Positions 13,333 through 24,433 of a stretch of 64,000 nt of DNA are shown in pieces. The DNA comes from Sialis fuliginosa. Its lineage: Eukaryota > Arthropoda > Insecta > Megaloptera > Sialidae. Positions within the stretch are counted from its first letter, which is position 1, and every line of letters begins with the position of its first letter. The stretch is from assembly GCA_961205875.1 (NCBI GenBank), contig OY540812.1:7130001-7194000 (forward strand), written 5' to 3'. The notes under the pieces were generated by a model, which was not told the DNA's origin, made no database searches, and saw nothing but the letters and a program-made list of their open reading frames with translations. Made by a program: the position numbers and the translations under genes.

Positions 13333-14895
13333 TTATATTACGGCACTGAATGATGGGGTACCTTTTACGCCAAGTTGCGAAATTTTGAAAATCTTCCCTG
13401 CTTCGGGATTGTCTTTCTCAGACTCTAAAGCAGCTGTTGTCACAAATAAAACATCTAGATTGGGTCCACCAAATACGACAGAAGTTACCTATAATTAAAT
13501 GAAAAACATCAGAAAATAATCAAGAAAATGAAATGAAATAACAAACCTGTTTTGCAGGTAGTAGAATAGTTTGCAGAAGACGACCGTTGGATGGGTTTAT
13601 ACAAATCACTCTCTTTCCATTGAAACAAGCAACCCATAAATTCCCAATCGCATCAATTGTCATACCATCAGGAAGACCGCAAGCATTGTTTTTCTTAAAA
13701 TCATAAACAGGTTTTCTGTTTGCTATAAAATTAAAAAATAATTAATGTAATTGAAAATTTTGATATACTAATGGTATTTTGCAGCTATTAAAATACTCAC
13801 AGATTTGACCAGTTTTAGAATCATAATCAAATTTGTCAACAGAATGCCTCATTGTATCAATATAATAGAAAAGTTGTTTTTCTAAATCCCAAGCCATTCC
13901 GTTTGAAATTGTAATTTTATCTAATAACTTTTCTGGTTTGTCTGTGGATTTAAAGAGATAAAATGATCCCCTTTCTTTTGGACACTCCCCAATTTTTTCT
14001 TCAAGACCCATTGTACCTAAAGATAAAATTTATAACAATAAGTTTAATATTATAGGTAGAATCTTCAGTTAAAAATGGAGGATTCACAGAAAAAAAGTTT
14101 AATATCTCATTGAGTTGCTTATAAAATAATAAACAAAAATTAATATTCAGAATAAAACGTTAGTTTTTTATTTAAAAAATTCGTAACATTTTATTTTGAA
14201 CATCTGGTATAATAATCATTTTAATTAAAAATAAACTGTTACATAAATATTTAAAAATATATATTTTTTTATTTACATTAGCGATTATTTATTTTTAACT
14301 TATGTTCATATAATCAAAGCAAATATTTATTAAGTTATATAAATAATACTTCAAACTAATCATAGGTGTATAAGAATTAATCAAACTAAAAATAAATTAA
14401 TTTAATGAATTTAAATATCAATCTTGTGTTTATAAAAAAAAACTTATTTTCTTACCAGCATAAAGACGTCCAAACGGGTCACATTTTCCATCATTTAATC
14501 GGTTTGTTAAGTTTTCGGTTTCTTTATCAACTTCTGCAATTACTTGACAATTTGAAGGCTCTGGACTTTTTCCATCCCAAGTTACTACAACTATTTTACG
14601 TCCATGAGATATTAGAAAATCATTTTTTTGACCTTTTACTGGGACTACTAAGGTTACTGGAGCCCCTTCTGAAATACAAAAAAAATTTTTTTTAAATAAT
14701 ATAAAAAAATTTTGAGTAAAATTACAAATACTCACCAACAGTACATTTAAAGGTTTCTCCAGTACCAGGGACATACTTATAGAAAGCACATCCTTTGATA
14801 TCTACATAATACAGAACTTGATTTTCTTGATCCCAATGAGGACCTTCTCCTAATGTTACCGGACCTCCTACAACTTCAATAACAGGATCAGCCAT
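13333..14895 (-). CDS. Regucalcin / SMP-30 family gluconolactonase
   Basis: Five exons (14736-14895, 14456-14668, 13801-14016, 13547-13722, 13333-13488) give 306 residues, close to the 299 of human regucalcin. The fold is a six-bladed propeller with one divalent metal. Expected metal ligands are visible in GEGPHWD (Glu), ISNGMAWD (Asn) and GLPDGMTID (Asp). The substrate-side segment LNDGKCDPFGR is also present. The family hydrolyses sugar lactones and is linked to calcium homeostasis in animals; insects often have several paralogues, so the exact substrate is not known. The ATG at 14895 directly follows TTTTTCAG on the minus strand, so a noncoding first exon upstream is likely. The 3' end converges on BCKDHA with only about 255 bases between them. 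Confidence 0.93.
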
Positions 14896-16096
14896 CTGAA
14901 AAATCAATATTACAGAAATCTCTGAATACCATTGTTATCATAATAGAAAAAATATATAAATATATATATACAGCTTTGTTAGTTATGTAGGAACCTTGAA
15001 TCTTGAACAATATATGCATATATTTGAAAACAATTGATAAAGTCATGTAAACTATCGTCATATACAACTTAATGTTAAATAAAATAGTTATTTTTTTACC
15101 TTGTATATGTATTTTACAATCTATTAAAAATTAATAAATTGATGCAAGGTTCACAGATGTAAAATAGTATTGATAAAAAATGTTGTGTTTTTCAAGTTTA
15201 AAATATAAAGAAGATTTACACATATTTAAAAAAATGTCTTTATAACAAAAACATTTTTCTAGAATATATTTTATCATATTACAAAATAAAATAATAATTA
15301 ATATGTTAATTAAAATTAAATCTAATATATTGGCTACACTTTTTATTTTAAACTTTATTAAAAAAATTTAATTAATAAATTATGAGTATAGTACATTAGA
15401 TTTAAAAATTAAATAACAATGTAAAAAATATATAATAAAATCATAAATAAGAGATAAAAATATCATTAAAAAAAATACAGACAATATAAAAACATATATG
15501 CTTACATTTTTTTTAATTAAGTAAGATGATTATAAATGAAAATATAGATAAAATACTGTCTGGCACAGAGTTCAACTGTCAACTAGAGAGGAAACATTAA
15601 GTAAGAATAATATATAGCATCATCTCCCACCAAACTGGTTCAACTCAACACTATGAGAGCTGTACTCATCTATGATTTGAATATATGTAATATGACCTAA
15701 GGTGCCAGATTATCAACATATTAATATTTATATTGAATCATTCAGATACCGTTTAAATGTACTCTACTGTTCTTTTCATAAAATTAATATTTAAACAATA
15801 TAAATACTGTTTTATACTGACTTTTTTTAACAATATAGAAAAAATATATCAATTCATGAAATTCTGTATAAAATATCATATTTGATAAAGCAGCACGTGC
15901 AGAAAAATATTAAATATAAACACCAGGGGCCGTTAAGTTTATCTTATTTTACAATCACGTGATAAATTAATTATGAATAATATAAAAAATATATTATATT
16001 TTTTAAACAAAATTAGAAAAATGTTTGATTTATTTGCTATGCAATCATAATATAAGTACTCGTTGAATTTCTCTTTAACAGATAAACTATATATAA
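14896..16096. other. AT-rich spacer between regucalcin and WDR6
   Basis: This spacer lies between the start of regucalcin and the end of WDR6, both on the minus strand. It should hold the regucalcin promoter, any noncoding first exon, and the WDR6 3' UTR. It is made of long A and T runs, and no ORF or repeat of note was found. Confidence 0.4.
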
Positions 16097-19000
16097 TCAA
16101 GTGTAAACACTTACGGGTAAAAACACTTGAATAATTTCAATGCCTTTTCCATAAATACACACATTGCAGATGCTATCCGATGTTGATTTAGGTGTACAGA
16201 CTGATAAACCCTGAACATCAGGTATTGTTGAACAATATTGATTAAAGAACTCACATTGCACTTTACTATCTTCTGAAGTAATTTTTAACAATGTTAATCG
16301 TTGATCGGTCGATGAACTTATTAAATATCCATCGATTATAATTAATCCGGTTATTTGAGCCGAATGGAATTTGTCTGATTTCCATTGGTCGACGACATTA
16401 ATATTTATTTGTTCTGAATTCATTGTTAAATTAATAATCAAAACGGAAATAGAATTATCATCGCCTCCAGTTGCAACTAAATAATTATCTTCTTTAAGTT
16501 TCTTATAACAAAAGCTGTTAATTCCAGATTGATGAACTTGAATAGATGAAATATTTTGTATAACTTTTAAATTTTCATGCATGTTCCAAAACGTCATTAA
16601 ACCATCAGTTGCCATACTAATTATAATTATAGCAAAATTAAAATTTAAAAATCCAACTTTCAAAATACATCTTCTGTTGTATTCTATTTGATTTTCTAAA
16701 GTCAACGAAAAAATGTCGTTTTCAATTTTTAATTTATACGTTCTTAGAAATCCATCAGAACAACCAGCTATAACTATAATAGAGTTATCTTTGTTTTTAT
16801 GCGATTTTATGTCCATAATTCGAGTTTCAGGATCATTATCGGCTGAATAATTACAATGACGATTTTCTACTTTAATCATATGATTTATTTTTAATGACAG
16901 CTGAATTTTGGTACCAATAACGGTCAGTTTTGAAACAATTAATTGTGCTCTACCACCGCCAGAAAAAATAATATAGTTTGTATCTGTTATCTGACATACA
17001 TCAATAGTACGAACATTTGAAAGATGGTTTCTGAGAAGTGCTACATTTTCAAATACCGGTAATACACGACTTATTCTTAGAGTTGTATCTTCTCCGCCTG
17101 ATATAAATAATAAATCTTGGTTTGTTTGTATCACAGACATAGTATTTATTTCTTTCGCATGAAATGAGTGGACAATATCAGTAGAAACTATTTGTCTCCA
17201 ATCTTTATAATGCACATAATGCAAATTTTTATTCTTGATATAAATAAATTTTATTTGGTAATCATCCGATTTATAAAATAAATCCCATGACCTATGCCCA
17301 CCTCCGCATTCTATTTCAAGGAGTAATGAATCTTCATTTAAAAACCACATCATAAATTTTGATTCTAAAAATCCTATGGCTGCAATTCTTGTAGTATTGT
17401 TATGTGACAAGTTTATGATTTTTGCACACCATTTAAAAGGTAATTTTATTGTTGTAATTAATGATAATTTTCTATCAGTTGTATACTGAAATTTTTTTAT
17501 AAGGCCATCTCTTCCTACAAAACAAATATACAATATGTGTATCAAGCAATTCATTAAAACATAATATACAATACGATTAATTTATAAGTATATTATAGAA
17601 AAAAATAATTATATCTGTACACATAAAGGCAATTAATTTTTAATGCTTATATTATCTCAAAAATAAAATGTCTATAATACTTTCATTCATTACATTCTTT
17701 GTAAGAAATTTAGAAAAATAAAGATAAATTTTAATTCTAGTTGATACAATTGTGCATTCTTCAATTATAACCAGAGAAGGAAAATATTTCAAAATATTAC
17801 ATCAAAAAAATTCGCAACTGAATCTGGTTATATCATTTTTTTTCAAAAACAGAAAAAAATAAGATTATTTATTGAATTTCCCTAATCAAGGATAATTAAT
17901 GTAAATAAGTAAGTTAAATAAATAATAATTCTATACATAAAAAACTTTTTGACCTCGGTTTTAAGTGGAGCCTCACTCTAGATTTGTATATGATTTATTT
18001 TAATATTACCTGCAGTTAATACGGTCTCTTCATTTTCCCAGAAAAAATAATGAACTCCTAAATGACTATGGACTTTAGAAAATGTTTGAACCAATTCTAA
18101 GCTCAATGAGTTATTACTTTTATACAAAAATATGTTACCCACGCGATCTCCAACAATTAAATCATTGTATAAAGTTTCAGTAGCACAAGTCACGCAGCAT
18201 TCTTTTGACGTTGGTAATTTACATTGAGAATATGATTCGGAATCAATGTTAATTATTGTTATAAGTCCTCTTAAAGTGCATACTAATATTCTATAAACAT
18301 TAAGCCACATTACTGATAAAATTGGATTGTTTTTCATTGTTAGTATTGTTTTCAGTAATTTTATTTCATTTTCATCTTTTATGTAAATGTCTATTACTCC
18401 ATTTGAACCTTAAAAATCCATAATTTTTTAAATATGAATAAATAGGTTAACCGATAAAATAAATATACCAGTAACTGCAAATTGTGTCCCGCATTTGGTA
18501 ACATCGATTTGGACATTCTTTAACTGTTCATATTTGGCTATTTCCATCCAGTTTTGGTTATTATCAGTTTTTAATAATAAATTTCCTTTTTCTGTAAATA
18601 CTATAATATCATTCTCTGAAAAGAAAACTACTTTTTTTATAGTTTCAGTATAACTGAAAGTTTCATATCTTAATTTGTCATCAGTATCAAGTGGATGCAA
18701 TCTTACAGCTGTGTCTCCACCCCCAGTCAGGATATAATCATCGTTACAGTCAAGGGACCAAATACATTCATTAGGATGTGGTTGGAACTTTCGTATAAAA
18801 TTTCCATTTATATCCCAAATATTTACAACCGAATCTTCACCAACTGAAATTATTTTGTTTTTAATGATTAACGATTTCCAAACTCTAGCCGAATGTCCAT
18901 ACAATGAAAACTGAAGAGTAATTAATGATTTTGTATCTTCTAAGCATTTATAAAAACTTTTATCAGAAAATGTAGACCATATTCTTACAGTACGATCATC

Positions 19001-19758
19001 AGAAGTTGAACAAATAAAACTTTTTGACATGTCGTAAGTAATGGAAAATACAACCCCCTAAAATGAAAATCTTTAAATACTATTTTGATAATTTAAGTAC
19101 AAATTTAGCTTACACTATGGCCACGTAATCTATGTAGCACAGGTTCATCTTTATGTAATGTGTGAAATGGTTTCCAGATTAAAATTTCACTAAAGACTGT
19201 ACCAGCTAATATTATAACATCGTTTTCAGCATTAGTTACAATATTAGCACAATACAGTATACATTTCTCTTCACATGACGAACATTCAAATAAACTTTTA
19301 TTTACAATATCTAAACGATAAATTACATTGTGCGCAGATACTACAACAACTGAACTATTATTCAATAACTTTGCAAATAATATCCAGTCATTACATAGCC
19401 AAGCACCAATAAATTTTAGAGATACAATATTATCGGTTTCAAATATTAAATATTGCGCTATGTGATTTGCTCCATAAAATATAATATCTTTGTTATTATA
19501 AAAAATTCCATTGATTTTTTGGCCACGGAATATAAGTTTTTTTGAAATAAAATTACCTTGTATATCATAAATATACAAATAGTTTCCAATTGCTAAAAAT
19601 AATAACAGTTTTATATCAATTGTACACTTTATCACAGATACATATTTTGTGGCTTATTGTTGTAAAACATATTTATAGGGTTTAAATTTACCAATAAAAA
19701 TATATTCTTTGTAGAATTTTAAACAAGTAATGTCAGTTTTTAATAAAACTGAATTCAT
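16097..19758 (-). CDS. WDR6: WDR6-like WD40 protein (tRNA 2'-O-methylation cofactor)
   Basis: Five exons (19692-19758, 19114-19592, 18469-19057, 18010-18408, 16097-17514) give 983 residues; human WDR6 has about 1120. Repeated blades such as CSTSDDRTVRIWS, GEDSVVNIWDI, GGDTAVRLHPL and GGEDTTLRISRV show a WD40 multi-propeller protein. The order and spacing, including LRGHS followed by GVVFSI, match WDR6. In yeast and humans this protein partners the methyltransferase Trm7/FTSJ1 to 2'-O-methylate the wobble position of certain tRNAs. The model stops after VFLPVSVYT. A donor-like CCC|GTAAGTG lies six codons before this stop, so a different last exon cannot be excluded. The gene shares a very short intergenic space with taspase-1. 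Divergence is high, so the name rests on overall pattern. Confidence 0.85.
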
Positions 19759-19863
19759 TTTCGTCCACAAATTGCGAAATTTCAAACGTGTTCGTTATTT
19801 TGACATTTCTCATATTTAAATTAGCAGCAAACAAAGAAACATAACCTGTAATTGTTACCAAAA
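19759..19863. promoter_or_regulatory. Compact bidirectional promoter of WDR6 and taspase-1
   Basis: Only about 105 bases separate the two start codons, which face in opposite directions. The core promoters and 5' UTRs of both genes must therefore be packed here or overlap, unless unseen noncoding exons are used. No canonical TATA box stands out. Confidence 0.6.
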
Positions 19864-21703
19864 ATGCACGGATTTATCGGTGTTCATATAGGTAATATTG
19901 TATTATTAATTGGTGTTTTATTTAATGTTTTCTTTATTATTTTGAAAATTATTGTAGGTGTTGGAAAATATAGTGAAGATAAATATGATGATTACAAAAA
20001 TCTCACTGAACGAGCTTGTCTTTATGCGATTGAAGTACTCCGATCTGGAGGATCTGCTCAAGATGCATGTTGTGCTGCTGTAAAAGGTATAAGAATAAAT
20101 AAATTAATAATAAATACGTTTGGAGTTTTGATCAAGGTTCACATTTATTTTATAATTATTTCGTCATTTCAGTTTTAGAAAATGACCCGTTGGTAAACGC
20201 AGGGTATGGATCAAACTTAACTTTACAAGGCGATGTTGAGTGTGATGCTTCTATCATGGATGGTGAAACACTCAATTTTGGTGCTTGTGGTGCAGTTTCA
20301 GGTGTTAAAAACCCAATAGCCTTGGCCGATTATCTTTGTCGTCAACAATCAATACAACTTTGTCTTGGTTTAGTCCATCCTTGCTTGCTAGTGGGAGAAG
20401 GAGCTAAAGAATGTGCTTCTAAAATAGGTCTAGAATTAATTGACAAAGAAAAAATGATCTCAAAGACAGCACTCAAACAACATAAACGATATAAAAAGTA
20501 TTATAAAAGATATCATGATTTTGTACAAAGGGTAACAAACGACAATGTACCAAATAGTTATTTAAGTGGTGATAGTGAAGAAGACGCAGAAGATGTGAAT
20601 GAATCTAGTGATACAGCTGTTAGTATTACAAATTTAAATAGAAAACGTAAACAATTATCAAACAAACACAATGGATATAAAATGAATATTCGAATCAATT
20701 ATGTTTCTAATGAACCAAATGTAGAAAGTAAAGAAAAAGTACAAACTGATACTACAAAAAACGAAAATAAAATTAAAAAATTGAAGTTTGATGACACTTC
20801 TGAAAAAGAAAAGAAACGTGAAAATAGTACCAAAGGGAGAAACAAGAAAAATGCAAATGAAAAAGATAAAAAAGATGCATTTAAAACAAGCACCGCAACT
20901 AGTAACGATGTTGATCAAGTTGATGGAAGTGTAAGTAGGTATAATAGAATTGTTCAAACAATGGGTAACAAAAGAAAGGATGAAGCAAGTGGATTAACCG
21001 AACCAGTAGTAAGACGTAGTAAAAGATTTCAAAATGACCAAGAAATAAATAAGTTCCGTTGGGATACTGTTGGAGCAGTGTGTGTAGATGGACGTGGACA
21101 AGTTTCAGCAGCTTGTAGTTCTGGAGGAATTATTTTGAAACAAACTGGAAGAGTTGGACAGGCAGCTATAATGGGAGCCGGTGTTTGGGCTGATGGAAAT
21201 GTTGCAGTAAGCACGACTGGCTGCGGAGAGTATTTGATAAAGACTCAATTAGCTAAAGAAATAGCGTGTTGTTTCTCAGAAAAAAATAAAGATCTGAGTG
21301 GTATTTTGAAAGACAAATTTCTACGTATGTAAAAAATTCAATTCATTAGTTTGGTTAAAATTTAATATTTTTAAATTTTTAGAATCACGAATGTTGCGAA
21401 CAGAAACAACTACAGAAAAAATTGCTGGTTCTATAGTATTAAATGTACAAACAAATAATAATAATGTAGTTGGAGAATTTCTATGGAGTCACACAGCGTA
21501 CAATATGGGAATTGGACATATGAGTACAAGTGATTCAGAACCAACTGTAAATATAAATATTTATTATTCTTTCTATTTTTCTTAATGAAATATATTTTAT
21601 TTTTTAGAGTGCGATTTCAACACAACCAAATGAAACTCATGTGAATAGTTTTACCATACCTGTAAGACGACCAGAAAGCCATTCTGTTAATATATTTCTG
21701 TAA
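19864..21703 (+). CDS. TASP1: Taspase-1 (threonine aspartase)
   Basis: Five exons (19864-19891, 19958-20086, 20173-21324, 21383-21546, 21608-21703) give 522 residues. Taspase-1 is an Ntn-hydrolase of the asparaginase type 2 family. It cleaves itself before a threonine and then processes nuclear regulators such as MLL/Trithorax and TFIIA. Family hallmarks are NAGYGSNLTL, ECDASIMDG, LNFGACGAVSG and the autocleavage site WDTVGAV; the catalytic Thr is near residue 351 (codon 21066-21068). Downstream, SSGG, GRVGQAA and VSTTGCGEY match the beta subunit. The human enzyme has 420 residues. The excess is a long Lys/Glu/Asn-rich insertion (about residues 180-345, roughly 20480-21050) before the cleavage site. 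The start ATG at 19864 was chosen because it opens directly into the conserved FIGVHIG strand. Confidence 0.93.
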
Positions 21704-21953
21704 ATGTTAGATACTTTTATAATTGATTATGCACTAGGAGTTTTTGTTTCATTTATTTTTTAATTTAAAAACAGAATATAATTTTAGTTTGTATAAAAGT
21801 ATGTACATATGAATTTACCACTTTGATTATTTATTAATATTAACTACTGATAAAATAAAAATAATTCTTGATTATTTATTGAATAAAATGCTTTGTTAGA
21901 TAATTCATATTGCATTGCATAATTAATTTTGATACTTGTTAATTACACTCCGT

Positions 21954-22095
21954 AAATGAACATAGACTATAAAAGTGTATATATTATGCACCAAGTGTAT
22001 ACCTGAGTGTATACTACCTGCAGAGATTGCCTTAAACAAGCAAGTCGTATTAATAAATTGATGCACATATACACTTACAGTCTATGTGTTCATTT
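21954..22095. repeat. Short foldback inverted repeat (about 142 bp)
   Basis: The left arm starting AAATGAACATAGACT (21954-21993) pairs with the right arm (22055-22095), which ends AGTCTATGTGTTCATTT. Pairing covers about 40 bases with small gaps and includes the block GTGTATAT/ATATACAC. It looks like a foldback MITE. It lies about 250 bases after the taspase-1 stop and may be in its 3' UTR. Confidence 0.75.
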
Positions 22096-23180
22096 GAGGT
22101 GGTATAATTATTAACAAATACCTTAATTTATTTGTTTCAATTAATTTAAAAAGGAAAGAGAAATAAAATTAACATATGAATATATAAAACTTATTTATTT
22201 GGTATACTGCTCTTAAAGTCTAAAAAAAATACAATTAAAATAATATCAAAACTATCAAAAACACAAGAATGCTTTTTGCAATATTTGTACACAAATTGCT
22301 AAGCCATCACCGATTAGCAATAAATATATATATAATTAATAATCAAGACTTTGCCAAAAAGACTGTGTATATTTACGTTATATTATAATCATATATAATT
22401 ATAAAATGTAAATGCTAAAAATACTGATTATACAACAAGTAAAGTTTGTGCGTTTTGATTATTTCATGGACGTTTTTTTCTTTGCTATTCTAAATACTTA
22501 TATAAAAAATGGCGAGACATAGAAGATCTACATAACTACTTTTAATACTTACACAATATCTTGATAAAATTAAATTTATCAAAAGAGTATAAGTTACTTA
22601 ATTTTGTGCACGTATTTATTATTTAAGTCAATAAGCACTGAGTTCTCTGTTGATAAATTTTATTTGTAATGCATTACTATAAGGCCACAAATAAGAATCA
22701 CAAATTTTACTACAAATAATGGCTAATTAGTTTTTTTATTTACAAGTTAAAGTTTGTAAATAACAAAACTGTTTCGCAACTTAAAATATCTGCTGTGCCG
22801 TAAATAAAAATATTAAATCTACTCTACTACATAAACACTGGGTAAATACTTAATGAATGGTTAACTTTATAGCTTTGGAACTAGTTTTAAACCTAATACT
22901 AATTCATTTTTATTCAAAAATAATATCCAGTGTACTTTTATTTTCTCATTAATGATTAACACTTAATTATGCACATTAAGGTGCTAGCACCGGAATCTTA
23001 CTCTTTAATAATCTTTGTTTATTTTATAAGAAGATGAAATATATTAAATATATTTTTAAGGCTTCTGTGATTTTCTTGAAGTAGTTCTTAACTTATAGGT
23101 GTAAGCTACATTGTCTTGGTACTCTTGGTCATAATTAAACCAATGTTTCATTACACATTGCTGTACTTCTTTTCAAAGTA

Positions 23181-23481
23181 CTTTAATGTCCGGTATTATA
23201 AAGGAGCTTGCAAATTTGCAAGCACTTTCAAATGGAGTATCAAACATATATGACATTTCTATTTGAGTTTTTGACAGATAATTTCATATATAGGAAGTCA
23301 AAACAAAGGTATGTAAAGTATATTTACTAATCTTGAGTAAAAACGGTAAAAATCAATTTACTGTGCATGAAACTATCTGTTAAAAACTCAAAGAGAATTG
23401 TCATATAAGTTTGATACCTCGTTTGAAAGTGTTTGCAAGCTTGCAAATTTTGTAAGCTACTTTATAATATCGGACATAAAG
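23181..23481. repeat. Long-armed foldback element (about 300 bp)
   Basis: A 107-base left arm (23181-23287) and a 115-base right arm (23367-23481) are reverse complements with scattered differences, around a loop of about 79 bases. Matching blocks include ATGTCCGGTATTATAAAG with CTTTATAATATCGGACAT, and GCTTGCAAATTTGCAAGC with its partner. RNA from either strand would fold into a long hairpin. No transposase is encoded. Confidence 0.85.
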
Positions 23482-24083
23482 ATTTCTATTGCAATGTTTG
23501 ACAAAACATTATCCAAATTATATTAACTATGATATTAGTATTTAAAGTAATGGTATTTATATCTCCACTAAATTATAATATTAAATATTTATAAACTTGC
23601 AATACATTTGCACTTATATTATCATATAATACAAATGTGCATAATTGAGTGCTAAAGAAAAATATATAAATTAATATTTTACAAGATTTGCTACAGATGA
23701 GTGTTAATATTTCATCACAGAAATAATAAATATGAAAATGATGACTATATGTATGTTTAAACACGTTTACATATATTCCGTAAAGGTAAGTTAAAATTGT
23801 ACTTGTAGAATCAAAATTTATGGATACAAATAATAAATTTTAAAATATAATTTTTTCTAAAATGATTCATTAGAGACGCATACTATAATAAAAAATAACT
23901 TAATGATATAAGTTACAAACAAAAAAAATTAAAACTATGGCAGTCATCAAAACAATTTTTATAAAAGTGTACGATATTTACAAATTATAAAATAAAATAT
24001 TGTATTATCTGGCTGGATCTCATTGATTCTCATCTAATGTTTTATTTTGTGTATGTTGGACATAATTTTATATAAAAACTATC

Positions 24084-24275
24084 AGCGAAATTTCAGCATG
24101 TGGTGTACACTGTGTTTTTATAGTTTGGTTGGTTGGTAACACGTTACTTGAGTTGCATGCATGCATATATAATTTATATATTTAGTAACTGACATAAATC
24201 ATATGCACACGCAACTCAACTAATGTGGTGCCAACCAACCAAACTGTGAGAACACTGTTTACTAAAGTTTCGCTA
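24084..24275. repeat. Foldback element with TTGGTTGGTTGG arms (about 190 bp)
   Basis: The left arm starts AGCGAAATTTCAGC and contains TAGTTTGGTTGGTTGG and GAGTTGC. The right arm contains GCAACTC and CCAACCAACCAAACT and ends AGTTTCGCT. Pairing covers about 70 bases with gaps. The element lies just beyond the Girdin stop codon, so it probably sits in the Girdin 3' UTR. Confidence 0.8.
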
Positions 24276-24433
24276 ATCTATCCTTTCCCTAAATAAATAA
24301 TTTAAAATAACACACATATAAACTTGAAGAGAAATATTCTCTTAAAATGAAACTATAATTATTTAGATTTCACAATACTAGTTTACTTTAAATTTATATC
24401 TACTTGTGATGTAAAAACTTATTTATTTAAAAC

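Larger units (their letters stand above)
21704..24433. other. Convergent intergenic region with three foldback elements
   Basis: This 2.7 kb separates the 3' ends of taspase-1 (+) and Girdin (-). It holds both 3' UTRs and three separate imperfect inverted repeats (21954-22095, 23181-23481, 24084-24275), listed individually. No coding exon was found. Confidence 0.7.

Noticed and set aside
20658-20957. Phe-rich minus-strand ORFs opposite taspase-1
   Set aside because: They are antisense readings of the lysine-rich insertion (AAA read as TTT).
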